Of a stretch of DNA of 64,000 nt, positions 43,120 to 52,568 are shown piece after piece. Positions within the stretch are counted from its first letter, which is position 1; every line of letters begins with the position of its first letter. The stretch comes from DATGUA01 sp035301545. GTDB taxonomy: Bacteria > Bacillota > Clostridia > Tissierellales > Tissierellaceae. A model generated the notes under the pieces. It searched no databases and was not told the DNA's origin. It saw only the letters and a list, made by a program, of their open reading frames with translations. The translations under genes and the position numbers were made by a program. Location: positions 1 to 64,000 of the forward strand of contig DATGUA010000004.1 in assembly GCA_035301545.1 (NCBI GenBank), in the 5' to 3' direction.

Positions 43120-44100
43120 TTAATGTTTGTCCTTTTTTATAATATTTATAAAGGATTGGCCATCAATAATTGATTTAATAGTTCCTACACCTTTAGATCG
43201 ATCTAATATAATAAATCGTTCAAAAATTCTATCTTTAATTAAACTATGGATATTTCGTCTGTCTTTAATATCTTTTAAGCCATCTCCGTGTATAGTTGTT
43301 ATAAATTTAATTCCAGCTCTAAGTCCTTCAGATATAGCTTGTATATCATCGATGCCTCCTATTTCATCTACCGCAATAATATCAGGAGACATAGATCTGA
43401 TTAACATCATTATGCCATGAGATTTCAAACATCCATCTAAGATATCAGTTCTTATCCCTACATCTTTTTGGGCTATTCCTTGATACATTCCGGCAATCTC
43501 AGATCTTTCATCTACTAGACTAACTTTTAATCCTGCTTGACTGCCAAATCCATTACTTAAATTTCTAATGATATCCCTAAGTAACGTAGTTTTCCCACAT
43601 TGTGGTGGTGATATTATCATCGTATTATAAAATTCTTTATTATCATCAAAAAAATATGGAATTATAGAATCTGAAATTCCTTTTTTTTCTCTAGCAATTC
43701 TAATATTAAGTGAAGATAAGTTTTTAATACTCTCTATCCCGTCTTGGCCATAGATTATTTCTCCACCTATACCTACTCTATGTCCACCAGAAATTGTGAT
43801 AAACCCTTTTCTTATTTCTTCTGAAAATGCATATAAAGAATGATTTGTTAATAATTGAAATGTATGACCAAGTTGCTTATCATTTATCATATAAACATTT
43901 CTAGGCTCTTTAGTAACCTTTCCAGTCTTACATAAAAAATAGTCTTGGCCTTGAAGATAGATATTTAAAGGTTTCCCATTTCTAATCCTTATTTCTTCAA
44001 TTTGCTCCTTATAATTTTCAGGAATATTTGAAAGGAGAATTTTTAAATCAGAGCTAAGATATTTAATTACATTATTAAAAGTATTTATTTCTTTCAACAT
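43120..44100 (-). CDS. spoIIIAA: Stage III sporulation protein AA (ATPase)
   Basis: Secretion-type ATPase of 326 residues that drives the SpoIIIA channel. Walker A is SPPQCGKTTLLRDI, the Walker B region is PDIIAVDEIGG, and LIRSMSPD and FITTIHGD follow. First gene of the A-H operon. It has a good site (aaaggagg) before ATG 44100 and a sigma-E-like promoter about 25-50 bp upstream. Confidence 0.96.
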   Translation of the reverse strand: MLKEINTFNNVIKYLSSDLKILLSNIPENYKEQIEEIRIRNGKPLNIYLQGQDYFLCKTGKVTKEPRNVYMINDKQLGHTFQLLTNHSLYAFSEEIRKGFITISGGHRVGIGGEIIYGQDGIESIKNLSSLNIRIAREKKGISDSIIPYFFDDNKEFYNTMIISPPQCGKTTLLRDIIRNLSNGFGSQAGLKVSLVDERSEIAGMYQGIAQKDVGIRTDILDGCLKSHGIMMLIRSMSPDIIAVDEIGGIDDIQAISEGLRAGIKFITTIHGDGLKDIKDRRNIHSLIKDRIFERFIILDRSKGVGTIKSIIDGQSFINIIKKDKH

Positions 44101-44122
44101 AACATGTCCCTCCTTTATATAA

Positions 44123-44150
44123 ATCTTATGATGCTATATAAAAAATATGC
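44123..44150 (-). promoter_or_regulatory. Candidate sigma-E promoter of the spoIIIA operon
   Basis: On the - strand GCATATT (44144-44150) matches the -35 KMATATT exactly and CATAAGAT (44123-44130) matches the -10 CATACAMT at 6 of 8, with a 13-bp spacer. It sits between the efp terminator and spoIIIAA. Confidence 0.6.
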
Positions 44151-44161
44151 CTTAAAAATAA

Positions 44162-44205
44162 AAAAAGGAAAGTTTCAAGTTATATAACTTGAAACTTTCC
44201 TTTTT
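44162..44205 (-). terminator. Terminator after efp (44-bp perfect palindrome)
   Basis: Arms 44162-44183 and 44184-44205 are exact 22-bp inverted copies with no spacer, ending in A and T runs. It separates efp from the spoIIIA operon. Confidence 0.9.
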
Positions 44206-44242
44206 GCCTATGATATATTTATTTTTCATATCATTTGACATA

Positions 44243-44800
44243 TTAAATTCTTGACATATATTCCCCAGTTCTAGTATCAATTTTAATAATATCTCCATTA
44301 TCTACAAATAGAGGAACATTTAAAGTAAGTCCTGTTGATACCGTAGCTGGTTTAGTAGCACCTGAGGTAGTATCACCTTTTATACCAGGTTCAGTAGATG
44401 TAATCTCTAATTCTACGAAATTTGGAGATTCTACTTCAAAAATTCTACCTTCATAAAATCTAACAGTAGCATTATCTCCTTCCTCTAAATACTGAATAGC
44501 ATCATGAGCAATTTTATTATCTATAGGTAATTGTTCATAAGTATCTGGATCCATAAAATAATATAATGAATCATCTGCATATAAATATTGCATTTCACGT
44601 GTTTCTATATGAGCTCTTTTAAATTTTTCTGTTGAGTTAAATGTTTCATCTTTTATTATTCCAGTAAGTACACTTTTGATCTTCGTTCTTACAAAAGCTC
44701 CACCCCTACCAGTCTTTACATGTTGAAATTCAAGTATTTGATATACATCTCCATCTTTTTCAAAAGTTATTCCTCTTCGAAATTCTCCAGCTGAAATCAT
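44243..44800 (-). CDS. efp: Translation elongation factor P
   Basis: Relieves ribosome stalling at proline runs. The 185 residues have the three-domain EF-P layout: MISAGEFRRGITFEKDGDVYQ, then the tip loop HVKTGRGGAFVRTK, and the C-terminal GDIIKIDTRTGEYMSRI. The tip residue that is usually a modified Lys (PGKG in relatives) is Arg32 here, in TGRGG. I chose ATG 44800 behind ggaggtg. It stands alone upstream of spoIIIA, with its own terminator. Confidence 0.96.
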   Translation of the reverse strand: MISAGEFRRGITFEKDGDVYQILEFQHVKTGRGGAFVRTKIKSVLTGIIKDETFNSTEKFKRAHIETREMQYLYADDSLYYFMDPDTYEQLPIDNKIAHDAIQYLEEGDNATVRFYEGRIFEVESPNFVELEITSTEPGIKGDTTSGATKPATVSTGLTLNVPLFVDNGDIIKIDTRTGEYMSRI

Positions 44801-44914
44801 AAGTTCACCTCCATTTATATAAATTACAGATTTCATACAATTTTAATACATAAATAGTATATCAATATCTAGAATTGACTACAAGTAAAATATATGTGGA
44901 TATATTTACTTGTA

Positions 44915-45907
44915 TTAATATTTTTTAATTAGTTCTGGATAAAGATTCATAAAACCAGGCAATTCTATACCATAATAATATATATAGTTTTTGTTATATG
45001 ATAAATTCAGCTGAGGAAATTTATTAATATATCCTTTATGTATTATAATTCCTTCAACATTGAGATCTACATCTTTATTTATTATGAATTCTCCGTCTTG
45101 TACTATTAATATTCCTTTAAAATCCAAATCCTGATTAACTACAAAATTACCTTCTATAAATATAATTCCTGATAGATTGATTTTCTTGTCATTAATATGA
45201 TCTTCTTCACCTATTATTAATTCTAAGTTTTTATTTTTATCCTTTTCAATAAACAGGAAATTATGCTTAGTATTTAATTTTTTATCATTAAAATTAGTTA
45301 TTAGTTCATTATTATTGGAGCGAGTTATAGTAAGAGAATCATCTTTTAAAAATATACTAGCAAATTTTGAACTTAAATCTTTTCTGTAATCCTTCATTTC
45401 ATTTTTTATTGAATCTAGTAAAAAGTCAAAACTTTCAATCTCTTCAGCTTCTAATTGAGAATAATTTATATAGGGATTTCCTAATTCAAAAAGATCATTT
45501 ATTATAGGTCCAGAGCAAGAAATATTACTTGAAACATTTTGGTAAAGAATTTCTGTTTTAATATTTAGATATTTTCTATTGTTGATATCATCAAATTTTA
45601 TATTTATATATTGTCCTTTAATATCTTTAAATAGATCTTCATTAAGTTTTACTTTATACATATCTTTTTTGAAGTTATCTTTACATTCTTTTTTCAAGTA
45701 TGGGTAGATATATTTTTTAATATAGTAAGGATTGTATATTAATCTATTTAAAATACTTTCGCTCAAAGTATTTAATTGTAAAGTTTTAGTTTCTGATGAT
45801 GAAATAGATAACATACTAATATTATTGTAGGTTATAGATATACCAAATATAAGAATAATACTCATAATTTGTAAGATTATTATAGATATAAATCCAGTTC
45901 TTTTCAT
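44915..45907 (-). CDS. Pilus-cluster membrane protein, PilX-like, unknown
   Basis: A 330-residue protein with one N-terminal hydrophobic helix (about 7-28) after MKRTG, then a large polar region. It ends in a beta-rich repeat stretch (IIFIEGNFVVNQDLDFKGILIVQDGEFIINKDVDLNVEGIIIHKG split over about 245-295) that looks like a short beta-helix or adhesin fold. It is last in the type IV pilus cluster and may be a PilX-like minor component. No family match is certain. Confidence 0.6.
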   Translation of the reverse strand: MKRTGFISIIILQIMSIILIFGISITYNNISMLSISSSETKTLQLNTLSESILNRLIYNPYYIKKYIYPYLKKECKDNFKKDMYKVKLNEDLFKDIKGQYINIKFDDINNRKYLNIKTEILYQNVSSNISCSGPIINDLFELGNPYINYSQLEAEEIESFDFLLDSIKNEMKDYRKDLSSKFASIFLKDDSLTITRSNNNELITNFNDKKLNTKHNFLFIEKDKNKNLELIIGEEDHINDKKINLSGIIFIEGNFVVNQDLDFKGILIVQDGEFIINKDVDLNVEGIIIHKGYINKFPQLNLSYNKNYIYYYGIELPGFMNLYPELIKKY

Positions 45908-45920
45908 AATTTTATCCTTT

Positions 45921-46481
45921 CTAAAACTCTATATCAGGTCTTAATAAAATGGTAGATTTGAAGTTAAGGGAGCTTGTTTGATTATTCACCATATTTATCT
46001 TTAAATGTAATATTTTATTTTTTAAGTCTATATTTGTACCTGTAAAAGAACTTAAATTAGTACATATTTGATTAAATCCTTTAAAATTAACTGAATTGGG
46101 ATAAATATACTTATCTACCTCACAAGCTATCCTTACTAAGTTATTATTTTCTATATAATAAGTTATAAATTTCAATTTATTTTTATTTCGTACCATTAAT
46201 ACAAAACCAATATTAGTTGGAAAATCTTTATTTAAATCTGAGAATTTCGATGATGATATTATTTTATCAGAAATTAGTATTTCATTTTTTATATACTCTA
46301 ATCCATATTGTCCATTTAAAAAGATATCATTATTCTCTTCAGAAATTTTTACAGAACTATCAACAAATGTAAAAATAGAAAATATAGTTAGTATTAGCAT
46401 AGAGATCAATGTAATTCCCAATATAAACTCAATTAAAGTAAATCCATTCTTATTTTGGAATTGTACCATAAATCTCCACAT
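45921..46481 (-). CDS. Type IV minor pilin (PilW/ComGF-like)
   Basis: A 186-residue prepilin. The leader ends in Gly and is followed by FTLIEFILGITLISMLILTIF, with Glu at +5 and a long hydrophobic helix, so it should be cut by PilD. The rest is variable. It overlaps the previous pilin gene by 32 bp and uses ATG 46481, 9 bp after aaggag. Confidence 0.85.
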   Translation of the reverse strand: MWRFMVQFQNKNGFTLIEFILGITLISMLILTIFSIFTFVDSSVKISEENNDIFLNGQYGLEYIKNEILISDKIISSSKFSDLNKDFPTNIGFVLMVRNKNKLKFITYYIENNNLVRIACEVDKYIYPNSVNFKGFNQICTNLSSFTGTNIDLKNKILHLKINMVNNQTSSLNFKSTILLRPDIEF

Positions 46482-46833
46482 TTTCTATTACTCCTTCTGT
46501 TATTATAGGTTTAATAACTACTTTAAGGTTCCATAGATATTCTTCATTTTCCAAGTTAATTAATTTGCATTTGTATTTTTTAATGTATTCTGGATCTAAA
46601 TCAGTAAATTCTATTTCATCTTTTAGTTGCTCTAAGAGTTTAGATGAATATTTATCTTTAGATTTTAATCTCTCGAATATATATTCTCCTAAATAATTCA
46701 TTTCTTTTCTTGATTCTATAGTTTTCACAGTCATAATGTTATTATTAAATAGAGGTAATATAAATGTTATAGTTAAACCCATTAAAAATATTGAAATTAT
46801 AATTTCCCAAAATACAAATCCATTTTTATTCAT
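46450..46833 (-). CDS. Type IV minor pilin (PilV-like)
   Basis: A 127-residue prepilin-like protein with a four-residue leader MNKN, then G|FVFWEIIISIFLMGLTITFIL: the prepilin pattern with Glu at +5 but Val-Phe-Trp in place of the usual Thr-Leu-Ile. Probably a minor pilin at the pilus tip. Ten bp after the FimT-like gene. Confidence 0.8.
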   Translation of the reverse strand: MNKNGFVFWEIIISIFLMGLTITFILPLFNNNIMTVKTIESRKEMNYLGEYIFERLKSKDKYSSKLLEQLKDEIEFTDLDPEYIKKYKCKLINLENEEYLWNLKVVIKPIITEGVIENVEIYGTIPK

Positions 46834-46843
46834 ATTATTGCTC

Positions 46844-47287
46844 CTATTTAGAATTTTTTGTATCGAGGTTGATTCTACCTGTTACAGGACTAACACTTAC
46901 TTTATATTTTTTATTTTTGCGATTTCTTAGATATAATGTTCCACTATCTTTTGTAGTCCCATTATACATAAATGTAAATGATGTAACATTATTTAAATCA
47001 TCAATTCTAATCCCAGATGCAAATTTTGTAGTTATTCTTTTGTGAATATTATTTTCAGGGCGGACACTATAGCTATTTTGAGAAACATTAAACTGAACTG
47101 TATAATTTTTAGATTCCATTATTGCCCTATTTCTTGTAAACATTAAATCTCGTTTAAAATTTTCTAGTTCTCTAAGTTCTTTAATATCCATAAAATAATT
47201 AGTTTTAGGAAGTGTTATTCCTAAAACAATAGAGATTAAAGCTATTACTAGTAAGGTTTCTATTAAAGTATAGCCTCTTTGTCTCAT
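46844..47287 (-). CDS. Type IV minor pilin (GspH/FimT-like)
   Basis: A 147-residue prepilin: leader MRQRG, then YTLIETLLVIALISIVLGITLP (Glu at +5). The C-terminal domain contains LMFTRNRAIMESKNYTVQF, a typical GspH/FimT helix, and KKYKVSVSPVTGRINL near the end. It is the first of the minor-pilin genes after pilD. Start ATG 47287 with ggagaaa. Confidence 0.88.
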   Translation of the reverse strand: MRQRGYTLIETLLVIALISIVLGITLPKTNYFMDIKELRELENFKRDLMFTRNRAIMESKNYTVQFNVSQNSYSVRPENNIHKRITTKFASGIRIDDLNNVTSFTFMYNGTTKDSGTLYLRNRKNKKYKVSVSPVTGRINLDTKNSK

Positions 47288-47417
47288 ATTAATTTCTCCA
47301 ATCAGATTTAAATTTATCTAAATATTTTGATTTCAAATAATTGTTTATTTGTCATTTTAAAATCAAAATATTATATATTAAAATTTTTTAGCATCTTGAC
47401 TAAATTACATTAAAACT
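47288..47417 (-). other. Short gap with inverted repeat in the pilus cluster
   Basis: aatattttgatt (47321-47332) and aatcaaaatatt (47361-47372) form a 12-bp stem with a 28-nt loop between pilD and the minor pilins. It may attenuate transcription into the minor-pilin genes. Confidence 0.45.
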
Positions 47418-48179
47418 TTATAGAATAAATTTGTTATAGTACCAACTTAAAATGTTGTTTCCATATAATAGTACGATAAAAAAAGATAGGATTATAAAAG
47501 GACCAAAAGGTATTGGATCTTTCTTAGTTTTCATTTTAAGTGATAATAAAATTACAGAAATACATGCGCCTAAAAGGAAAGATAAAAAAATATTTAATAA
47601 AATAAGTTTAATTCCTAGAATAAATCCTAATGTAGAGATTAAAGTGACATCTCCTCCACCCATACCTCCTTTAGACAATATGACTATAGCTAAAAACAAG
47701 ACTCCTGATATAATAAATCCTGCTAAACCGTTTAAAAAGTTTATAGATTCATTATACATAGAATGACTTAGTATTTTATGTATAATCGTAGATATAAATA
47801 TAATACTCACTAAAACATCAGGAATAATCATATATTTTAAATCTATAAAACTTATAATAATTAGGATAGATGATATGATGCTAAAGAATAAAAAGTCCAA
47901 GGAAAATTGAAATTTATAATATAAGACACTATATATGATAGCATTTAACAATTCAATTATAGGATATTGTAGGGAAATTCTATCCCCACAATATCTACAT
48001 TGACCTAATAAGATTAAATATGAAAGTATTGGTATGTTATCATACCATCTTATGTGTACATTACATTTAGGACAGTATGAACTTGGAAAAGCAATATTTT
48101 TTTGTATAGGTATTCTATAAATACATACATTTAAAAAAGATCCTATTATTAGTCCATATATAAATACTATTTTTATCAT
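47418..48179 (-). CDS. pilD: Prepilin peptidase
   Basis: Membrane aspartyl protease of 253 residues that cuts and N-methylates prepilins. The N-terminal methylase part has the four-Cys zinc site (CPKC and CRYC) and IRWYDNIPILSYL; the second catalytic Asp lies in GGMGGGDVTL and the first in SFIDLKYMIIPD. About seven membrane helices. Located 33 bp after pilA. Confidence 0.95.
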   Translation of the reverse strand: MIKIVFIYGLIIGSFLNVCIYRIPIQKNIAFPSSYCPKCNVHIRWYDNIPILSYLILLGQCRYCGDRISLQYPIIELLNAIIYSVLYYKFQFSLDFLFFSIISSILIIISFIDLKYMIIPDVLVSIIFISTIIHKILSHSMYNESINFLNGLAGFIISGVLFLAIVILSKGGMGGGDVTLISTLGFILGIKLILLNIFLSFLLGACISVILLSLKMKTKKDPIPFGPFIILSFFIVLLYGNNILSWYYNKFIL

Positions 48180-48212
48180 ATTTTTTCTCCTTAGATTGTA
48201 ATATTATTCCTT

Positions 48213-48608
48213 TTACTTCATATTATCTGGATAAAGTGTTTTTTCAGAATCTTCTCCATAAGATACAGTGAATATGCCATTGCTTTTTGTATAATTCAAA
48301 TGAAAAAGTTTATGATCCTTGTGTTGAGGCTTCGTATCTTTGTCTATGAGATCTTTGTTTTCTAACTCTTTAATAGTGAGTTTAGACTTATCTTCTTCAC
48401 TTAAATCACTCGCTGTAGCGTGTAATTCTGCTGCTTTAGCAATCGTTGCAGCTGATGCTTTATCTGCCGCCAAGATTGCATTATCCCTGAATCCTGTTAA
48501 TTTAGGTATAGCGATTGTAGCTAAAATTCCTAGTATAGCTATGACTATAACTAGTTCTACCAAAGTAAATCCTTGTTGATTTCTTGCTTTTTTAAACTGT
48601 GTAAACAT
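48213..48608 (-). CDS. pilA: Type IV major pilin
   Basis: A 131-residue pilin. Leader MFTQFKKARNQQG, then FTLVELVIVIAILGILATIAIP, with Glu at +5 and the strongly conserved N-terminal helix. The globular part is short and charged. I favour ATG 48608, 7 bp after aggggga; an ATG two codons earlier touches the site. Its own strong site and central place suggest it is the major subunit. Confidence 0.92.
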   Translation of the reverse strand: MFTQFKKARNQQGFTLVELVIVIAILGILATIAIPKLTGFRDNAILAADKASAATIAKAAELHATASDLSEEDKSKLTIKELENKDLIDKDTKPQHKDHKLFHLNYTKSNGIFTVSYGEDSEKTLYPDNMK

Positions 48609-48655
48609 TGGCATTCCCCCTAATTTTTAATTATATTAATTTTATTAAAGCTTAA

Positions 48656-49855
48656 TTAAATAATATATATCATATCAAACATTGGTAATGTGATAGATAT
48701 AACAATGAATCCAATTATTAAAGCCATAAATATAAGCAATATAGGTTCTACTAGCGTTATCATTCTATGTAGACTATCTTCTACTTCTGTGTCATAAAAT
48801 TCGGCAGTCTTATATAACATTTGATCTAAAGATCCAGATTCCTCTCCTACACTGACCATAGCCTCCACCATAGGAGGAAATATTCCAACATTCATTATTG
48901 CGGTAGAAAGATTTATACCCTGACTTATAGAATCAATTTCTTTAGTTAGTCTATCATTTATTTCTTTATTATTGATAGCTTTTCCAACTATGTCTAAGGC
49001 ATATAATAATGGTATACCAGATGATATAAGTATAGCTAAAGTTCTTGTAAATCTTGATGTAATAATCTTTCTATAGGTTGTTTTTATACCTGGCATATTA
49101 ATTTTAAGATTATCAATATTTTTACCTCCAGAAAATGTTTTACTATAATATATATATGCTATTATAGTAGACCCAAATAGGCCTAATATTATATACCAAT
49201 ATTTTTGTAAAAATAAACTTATATTTAAAATAAATCGAGTAGGCCATGGCAGTACTATCCCATCATTGGAAAAAACCTCTACAAATGTAGGTAAGACTGC
49301 TATTAGCATAAAAATTGTCACAATTATTGAAGTAACTGCTAGTATTATAGGATAAGTCATAGCTGACCTTATTTTATTTTCAAGTTTATTTTCATTCTCA
49401 AAATGAATAGCCATTCTTTCCAATATAATATCCAAAGTTCCACTTACCTCACCTGCTTCAACCATGTGAATTAAAATAGATGGAAATATGTTATTTCTTT
49501 TCTTCATAGCTTGTGAAAGTGTGTAGCCTTTTTGGATATCTTGATAGACAAAATTTATAGCTCTTTTTAATCTTTGATTTTCAGTTTGTTTTTCTATAAT
49601 TTTTAAAGAATTTACCATGCTAATACCTGCATTAATCATAGTATAAAATTGACGGCAAAATATTGCGAAATCCTTTTTCTTTACTTTGTTTTCAAATGAA
49701 TATATTCTCTTTTTACTTTTTATATCTTCTTTTATTGAAATAGCTAAATAACTCTTATCCTTCAACATATTTAGTACTTCTGATTTATTATTTGCTTCAT
49801 AATATCCTTTTATTTTTTCTCCTTTTTTAGAAATTGCCTTGTATTTATATATCAT
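48656..49855 (-). CDS. pilC: Type IV pilus platform protein PilC
   Basis: Inner-membrane platform protein of 399 residues with two GspF domains (about 60-185 and 265-390). Conserved pieces are FCRQFYTMINAGISMVNSL, MVEAGEVSGTLDIILERMA and MVSVGEESGSLDQMLYKTA, with three to four membrane helices. It lies between pilT and pilA. Confidence 0.95.
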   Translation of the reverse strand: MIYKYKAISKKGEKIKGYYEANNKSEVLNMLKDKSYLAISIKEDIKSKKRIYSFENKVKKKDFAIFCRQFYTMINAGISMVNSLKIIEKQTENQRLKRAINFVYQDIQKGYTLSQAMKKRNNIFPSILIHMVEAGEVSGTLDIILERMAIHFENENKLENKIRSAMTYPIILAVTSIIVTIFMLIAVLPTFVEVFSNDGIVLPWPTRFILNISLFLQKYWYIILGLFGSTIIAYIYYSKTFSGGKNIDNLKINMPGIKTTYRKIITSRFTRTLAILISSGIPLLYALDIVGKAINNKEINDRLTKEIDSISQGINLSTAIMNVGIFPPMVEAMVSVGEESGSLDQMLYKTAEFYDTEVEDSLHRMITLVEPILLIFMALIIGFIVISITLPMFDMIYII

Positions 49856-49878
49856 AACATCCCTCTAATATATTATAT

Positions 49879-50910
49879 TTATTGATTATTAATGGAATTA
49901 AAATGGATATCTTTTTTATTGATAATTCCATCACGACACAAATTTAACAATGAATTGTCTAAAGTTTGCATTCCATATCTAGATCCCGTTTCTATAATAC
50001 CACTTATTTGATGTATTTTATCTTCTCTTATTAGATTTTTAATAGCTCTAGTAACAATCATAGTTTCAAAAGCAGCAACTCTACCACTAGTACTTGCCTT
50101 TGGTATTAATACTTGGGAGATGATCCCTTTTAACACTTCAGATAATTGTGTTCTTATTTGTTGTTGTTGATGGTATGGAAATATGTCAATAATTCGATTT
50201 ATAGTTTGATAAGAACCAGATGTATGAAGAGTTGATAGTACTAAATGGCCTGTTTCCGCTGCGGTTAGGGCAATTGATATAGTCTCTAAATCTCTTAACT
50301 CTCCTATTAAAATAATATCTGGATCTTGCCGTAAAGCTGATCTTATAGATCCAGAAAAACTCTCAGTATCTTTTCCTATTTCTCTTTGGTTTATTAGTGA
50401 TTTATTGTGATTATGAATATACTCAATTGGGTCTTCTAATGTTAATATGTGACAACTTTTTTCCTGGTTAATAAAATTAATCATTGAAGCTAAGGTTGTA
50501 GTTTTACCACTGCCGGTAGGTCCTGTAACTAATATTAATCCTTGTTTTAACATGGCTAAATCTTTTGATATTTTAGGTAATCCTAAAGATTGCATTGATG
50601 GAATCTCAAACGGAATAAGTCGTAGCACTATACTGAAAGTCCCTTTTTGTTTAAAGATATTGACTCTATAACGTCCTGTGTTTGAATTAGAATATGAAAA
50701 ATCTAATTCACCTTTAGTTTCTAATTCTTTAATAAGTTCAATACTTAATATTTCTTCAACTAATTGCTTTGTATCCTCTTCGTTTAAGATTTTATTGTTT
50801 AACGGTATTAAACTACCATCAATTCTAAATAAGATAGGTGCATTTACTGATATATGAATATCCGAAGCTTTTTTATTATAGGCTATATTAGTTAAGTCTT
50901 TCATTTTCAT
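49879..50910 (-). CDS. pilT: Pilus retraction ATPase PilT
   Basis: Hexameric ATPase of 343 residues that depolymerises pili for twitching. Walker A is GPTGSGKTTTLASMI; the Asp box is LEDPIEYIH, Walker B PDIILIGELRDLETI, the His box ETGHLVLSTLHT. The PilT-specific AIKNLIRE motif near residue 289 separates it from PilB. Its presence means the pili are probably retractile. Confidence 0.95.
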   Translation of the reverse strand: MKMKDLTNIAYNKKASDIHISVNAPILFRIDGSLIPLNNKILNEEDTKQLVEEILSIELIKELETKGELDFSYSNSNTGRYRVNIFKQKGTFSIVLRLIPFEIPSMQSLGLPKISKDLAMLKQGLILVTGPTGSGKTTTLASMINFINQEKSCHILTLEDPIEYIHNHNKSLINQREIGKDTESFSGSIRSALRQDPDIILIGELRDLETISIALTAAETGHLVLSTLHTSGSYQTINRIIDIFPYHQQQQIRTQLSEVLKGIISQVLIPKASTSGRVAAFETMIVTRAIKNLIREDKIHQISGIIETGSRYGMQTLDNSLLNLCRDGIINKKDIHFNSINNQ

Positions 50911-50921
50911 TTTATCTTCTC

Positions 50922-52568
50922 CTATTCTAAAGTAAATCCCACCCGTGTTAACTCTTCATATGAAATGATACCATCTATGGCAAGATTGATAGCTGAGTCT
51001 AATAATGTATGCATACCATTAGTTATAGCACATTTTCTAATTGAATTATTATCAGGCTTGTACTCTATTAATTTTTTTATATCTTCTATCATAGGCATTA
51101 CTTCATAAATGGCGGTTCTTCCTATATATCCTTCATGACAATCTTGACATCCTTTTGCCTTATAGAGAAATACTTTGTTGTCAGGGTTTAATTTTAATAA
51201 TAGTTTTTGATCATAATTAGCTTCATATTTTGTTTTACACTGACAGCATAAGACCTTTACTAATCTTTGTGATATAACCCCTGTTATAGAAGAAGCAATT
51301 AAATAAGGAGCTATACCCATATCTATTAATCTAGTAATAGCTGAAACACTATCATTTGTATGAAGAGTTGAAAGTACTAAGTGGCCTGTAATAGATGCTC
51401 GAATTGATATTTTTGCGGTATCTATATCTCTAATTTCGCCTATCATTATAATATCTGGATCTTGCCTAAGAATGGATCTAAGCCCGGTATAAAAATTCAG
51501 ACCAGATTTATCATTTATTTGCACTTGATTAATACCATCTAACTTATATTCTACAGGATCTTCTATTGTTATAATATTATTCTCCATTTGGTTAAACTCC
51601 TTTAGTACTGTATATAATGTGGTAGTTTTACCACTTCCAGTAGGTCCTGTAACTAATATCATTCCATGAGGTTGTTTTAATATTTGATTAAATAGATTTA
51701 AATTATATTCGTCAAATCCTAAAGATTCTTTTGTAAAGTCAAAATTGTCACGATCTAATAACCTAATAACTATTTTTTCTCCATATACTATTGGTAAAGT
51801 TGATATTCGCATATCAATTTTTTTATTATTTATTATAGTCTCTATTCGGCCGTCTTGAGATAGTCTCTTTTCTGCAATATTCATTTTTCCCATTACTTTT
51901 ATTCTCGTAACTATTCTTGAGTGATCTTCTCGAGATAGATTCATCCAATTTTTTAGATCACCGTTTATTCTAAATCTAATTCTAATTGATTCTTTCATTG
52001 GTTCAATGTGGATATCTGATGCTTTGTTAATAATAGCTTGTTCAATAATAGAATTAATCATTTTAACTATCGGTTCAGATATAACTTTTAATGATGTTTC
52101 CTTTTCTATTTGTTCACTATTATTTATAGGGTTATATTCTGATAATGATTCTAATGCATTAGTTGAAGATTTAATATTATAATATTTATTTAAAAGTTTA
52201 GATATTTCTTGATTACTTAATTGGATAGGTTTTATTTCCATATTAGTGTATAGTTCTATGTCGTTTATAGCTGTGAAATTTGAGATATCTGACATAGCAA
52301 CTATTAATATATTATTTTTTTGGTTTATTACAATTGTATTATATCTTTTTGCTAATGATTTTGGTAATATATTAACACAATTTATATCAATATTATATTT
52401 ATTTGCATTAAGAATATCTTTTGATGATTCTGAATCGTTATTTAATAATAAATTTGTAGATTTCTTTCTAAATATTTTTTGATTTTTAATAGATGACTTA
52501 AATTCTTTATTAGTTATTTTACTTATTGCTATTAATATTTTGTCTATTTTTGTATTAATATCAATCAC
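50922..52568 (-). CDS. pilB: Pilus extension ATPase PilB
   Basis: Assembly ATPase of 548 residues. The N-terminal MshEN-like domain spans about 40-150; the ATPase has GPTGSGKTTTLYTVL, IEDPVEYKLDG, PDIIMIGEIRDIDTA and TGHLVLSTLHTNDS. A four-Cys zinc motif (CCQCKTKYE and GCQDCHEGY) lies in the C-terminal domain. It is the first gene of the pilus cluster; the start GTG 52568 has only a weak site. Confidence 0.94.
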   Translation of the reverse strand: MIDINTKIDKILIAISKITNKEFKSSIKNQKIFRKKSTNLLLNNDSESSKDILNANKYNIDINCVNILPKSLAKRYNTIVINQKNNILIVAMSDISNFTAINDIELYTNMEIKPIQLSNQEISKLLNKYYNIKSSTNALESLSEYNPINNSEQIEKETSLKVISEPIVKMINSIIEQAIINKASDIHIEPMKESIRIRFRINGDLKNWMNLSREDHSRIVTRIKVMGKMNIAEKRLSQDGRIETIINNKKIDMRISTLPIVYGEKIVIRLLDRDNFDFTKESLGFDEYNLNLFNQILKQPHGMILVTGPTGSGKTTTLYTVLKEFNQMENNIITIEDPVEYKLDGINQVQINDKSGLNFYTGLRSILRQDPDIIMIGEIRDIDTAKISIRASITGHLVLSTLHTNDSVSAITRLIDMGIAPYLIASSITGVISQRLVKVLCCQCKTKYEANYDQKLLLKLNPDNKVFLYKAKGCQDCHEGYIGRTAIYEVMPMIEDIKKLIEYKPDNNSIRKCAITNGMHTLLDSAINLAIDGIISYEELTRVGFTLE

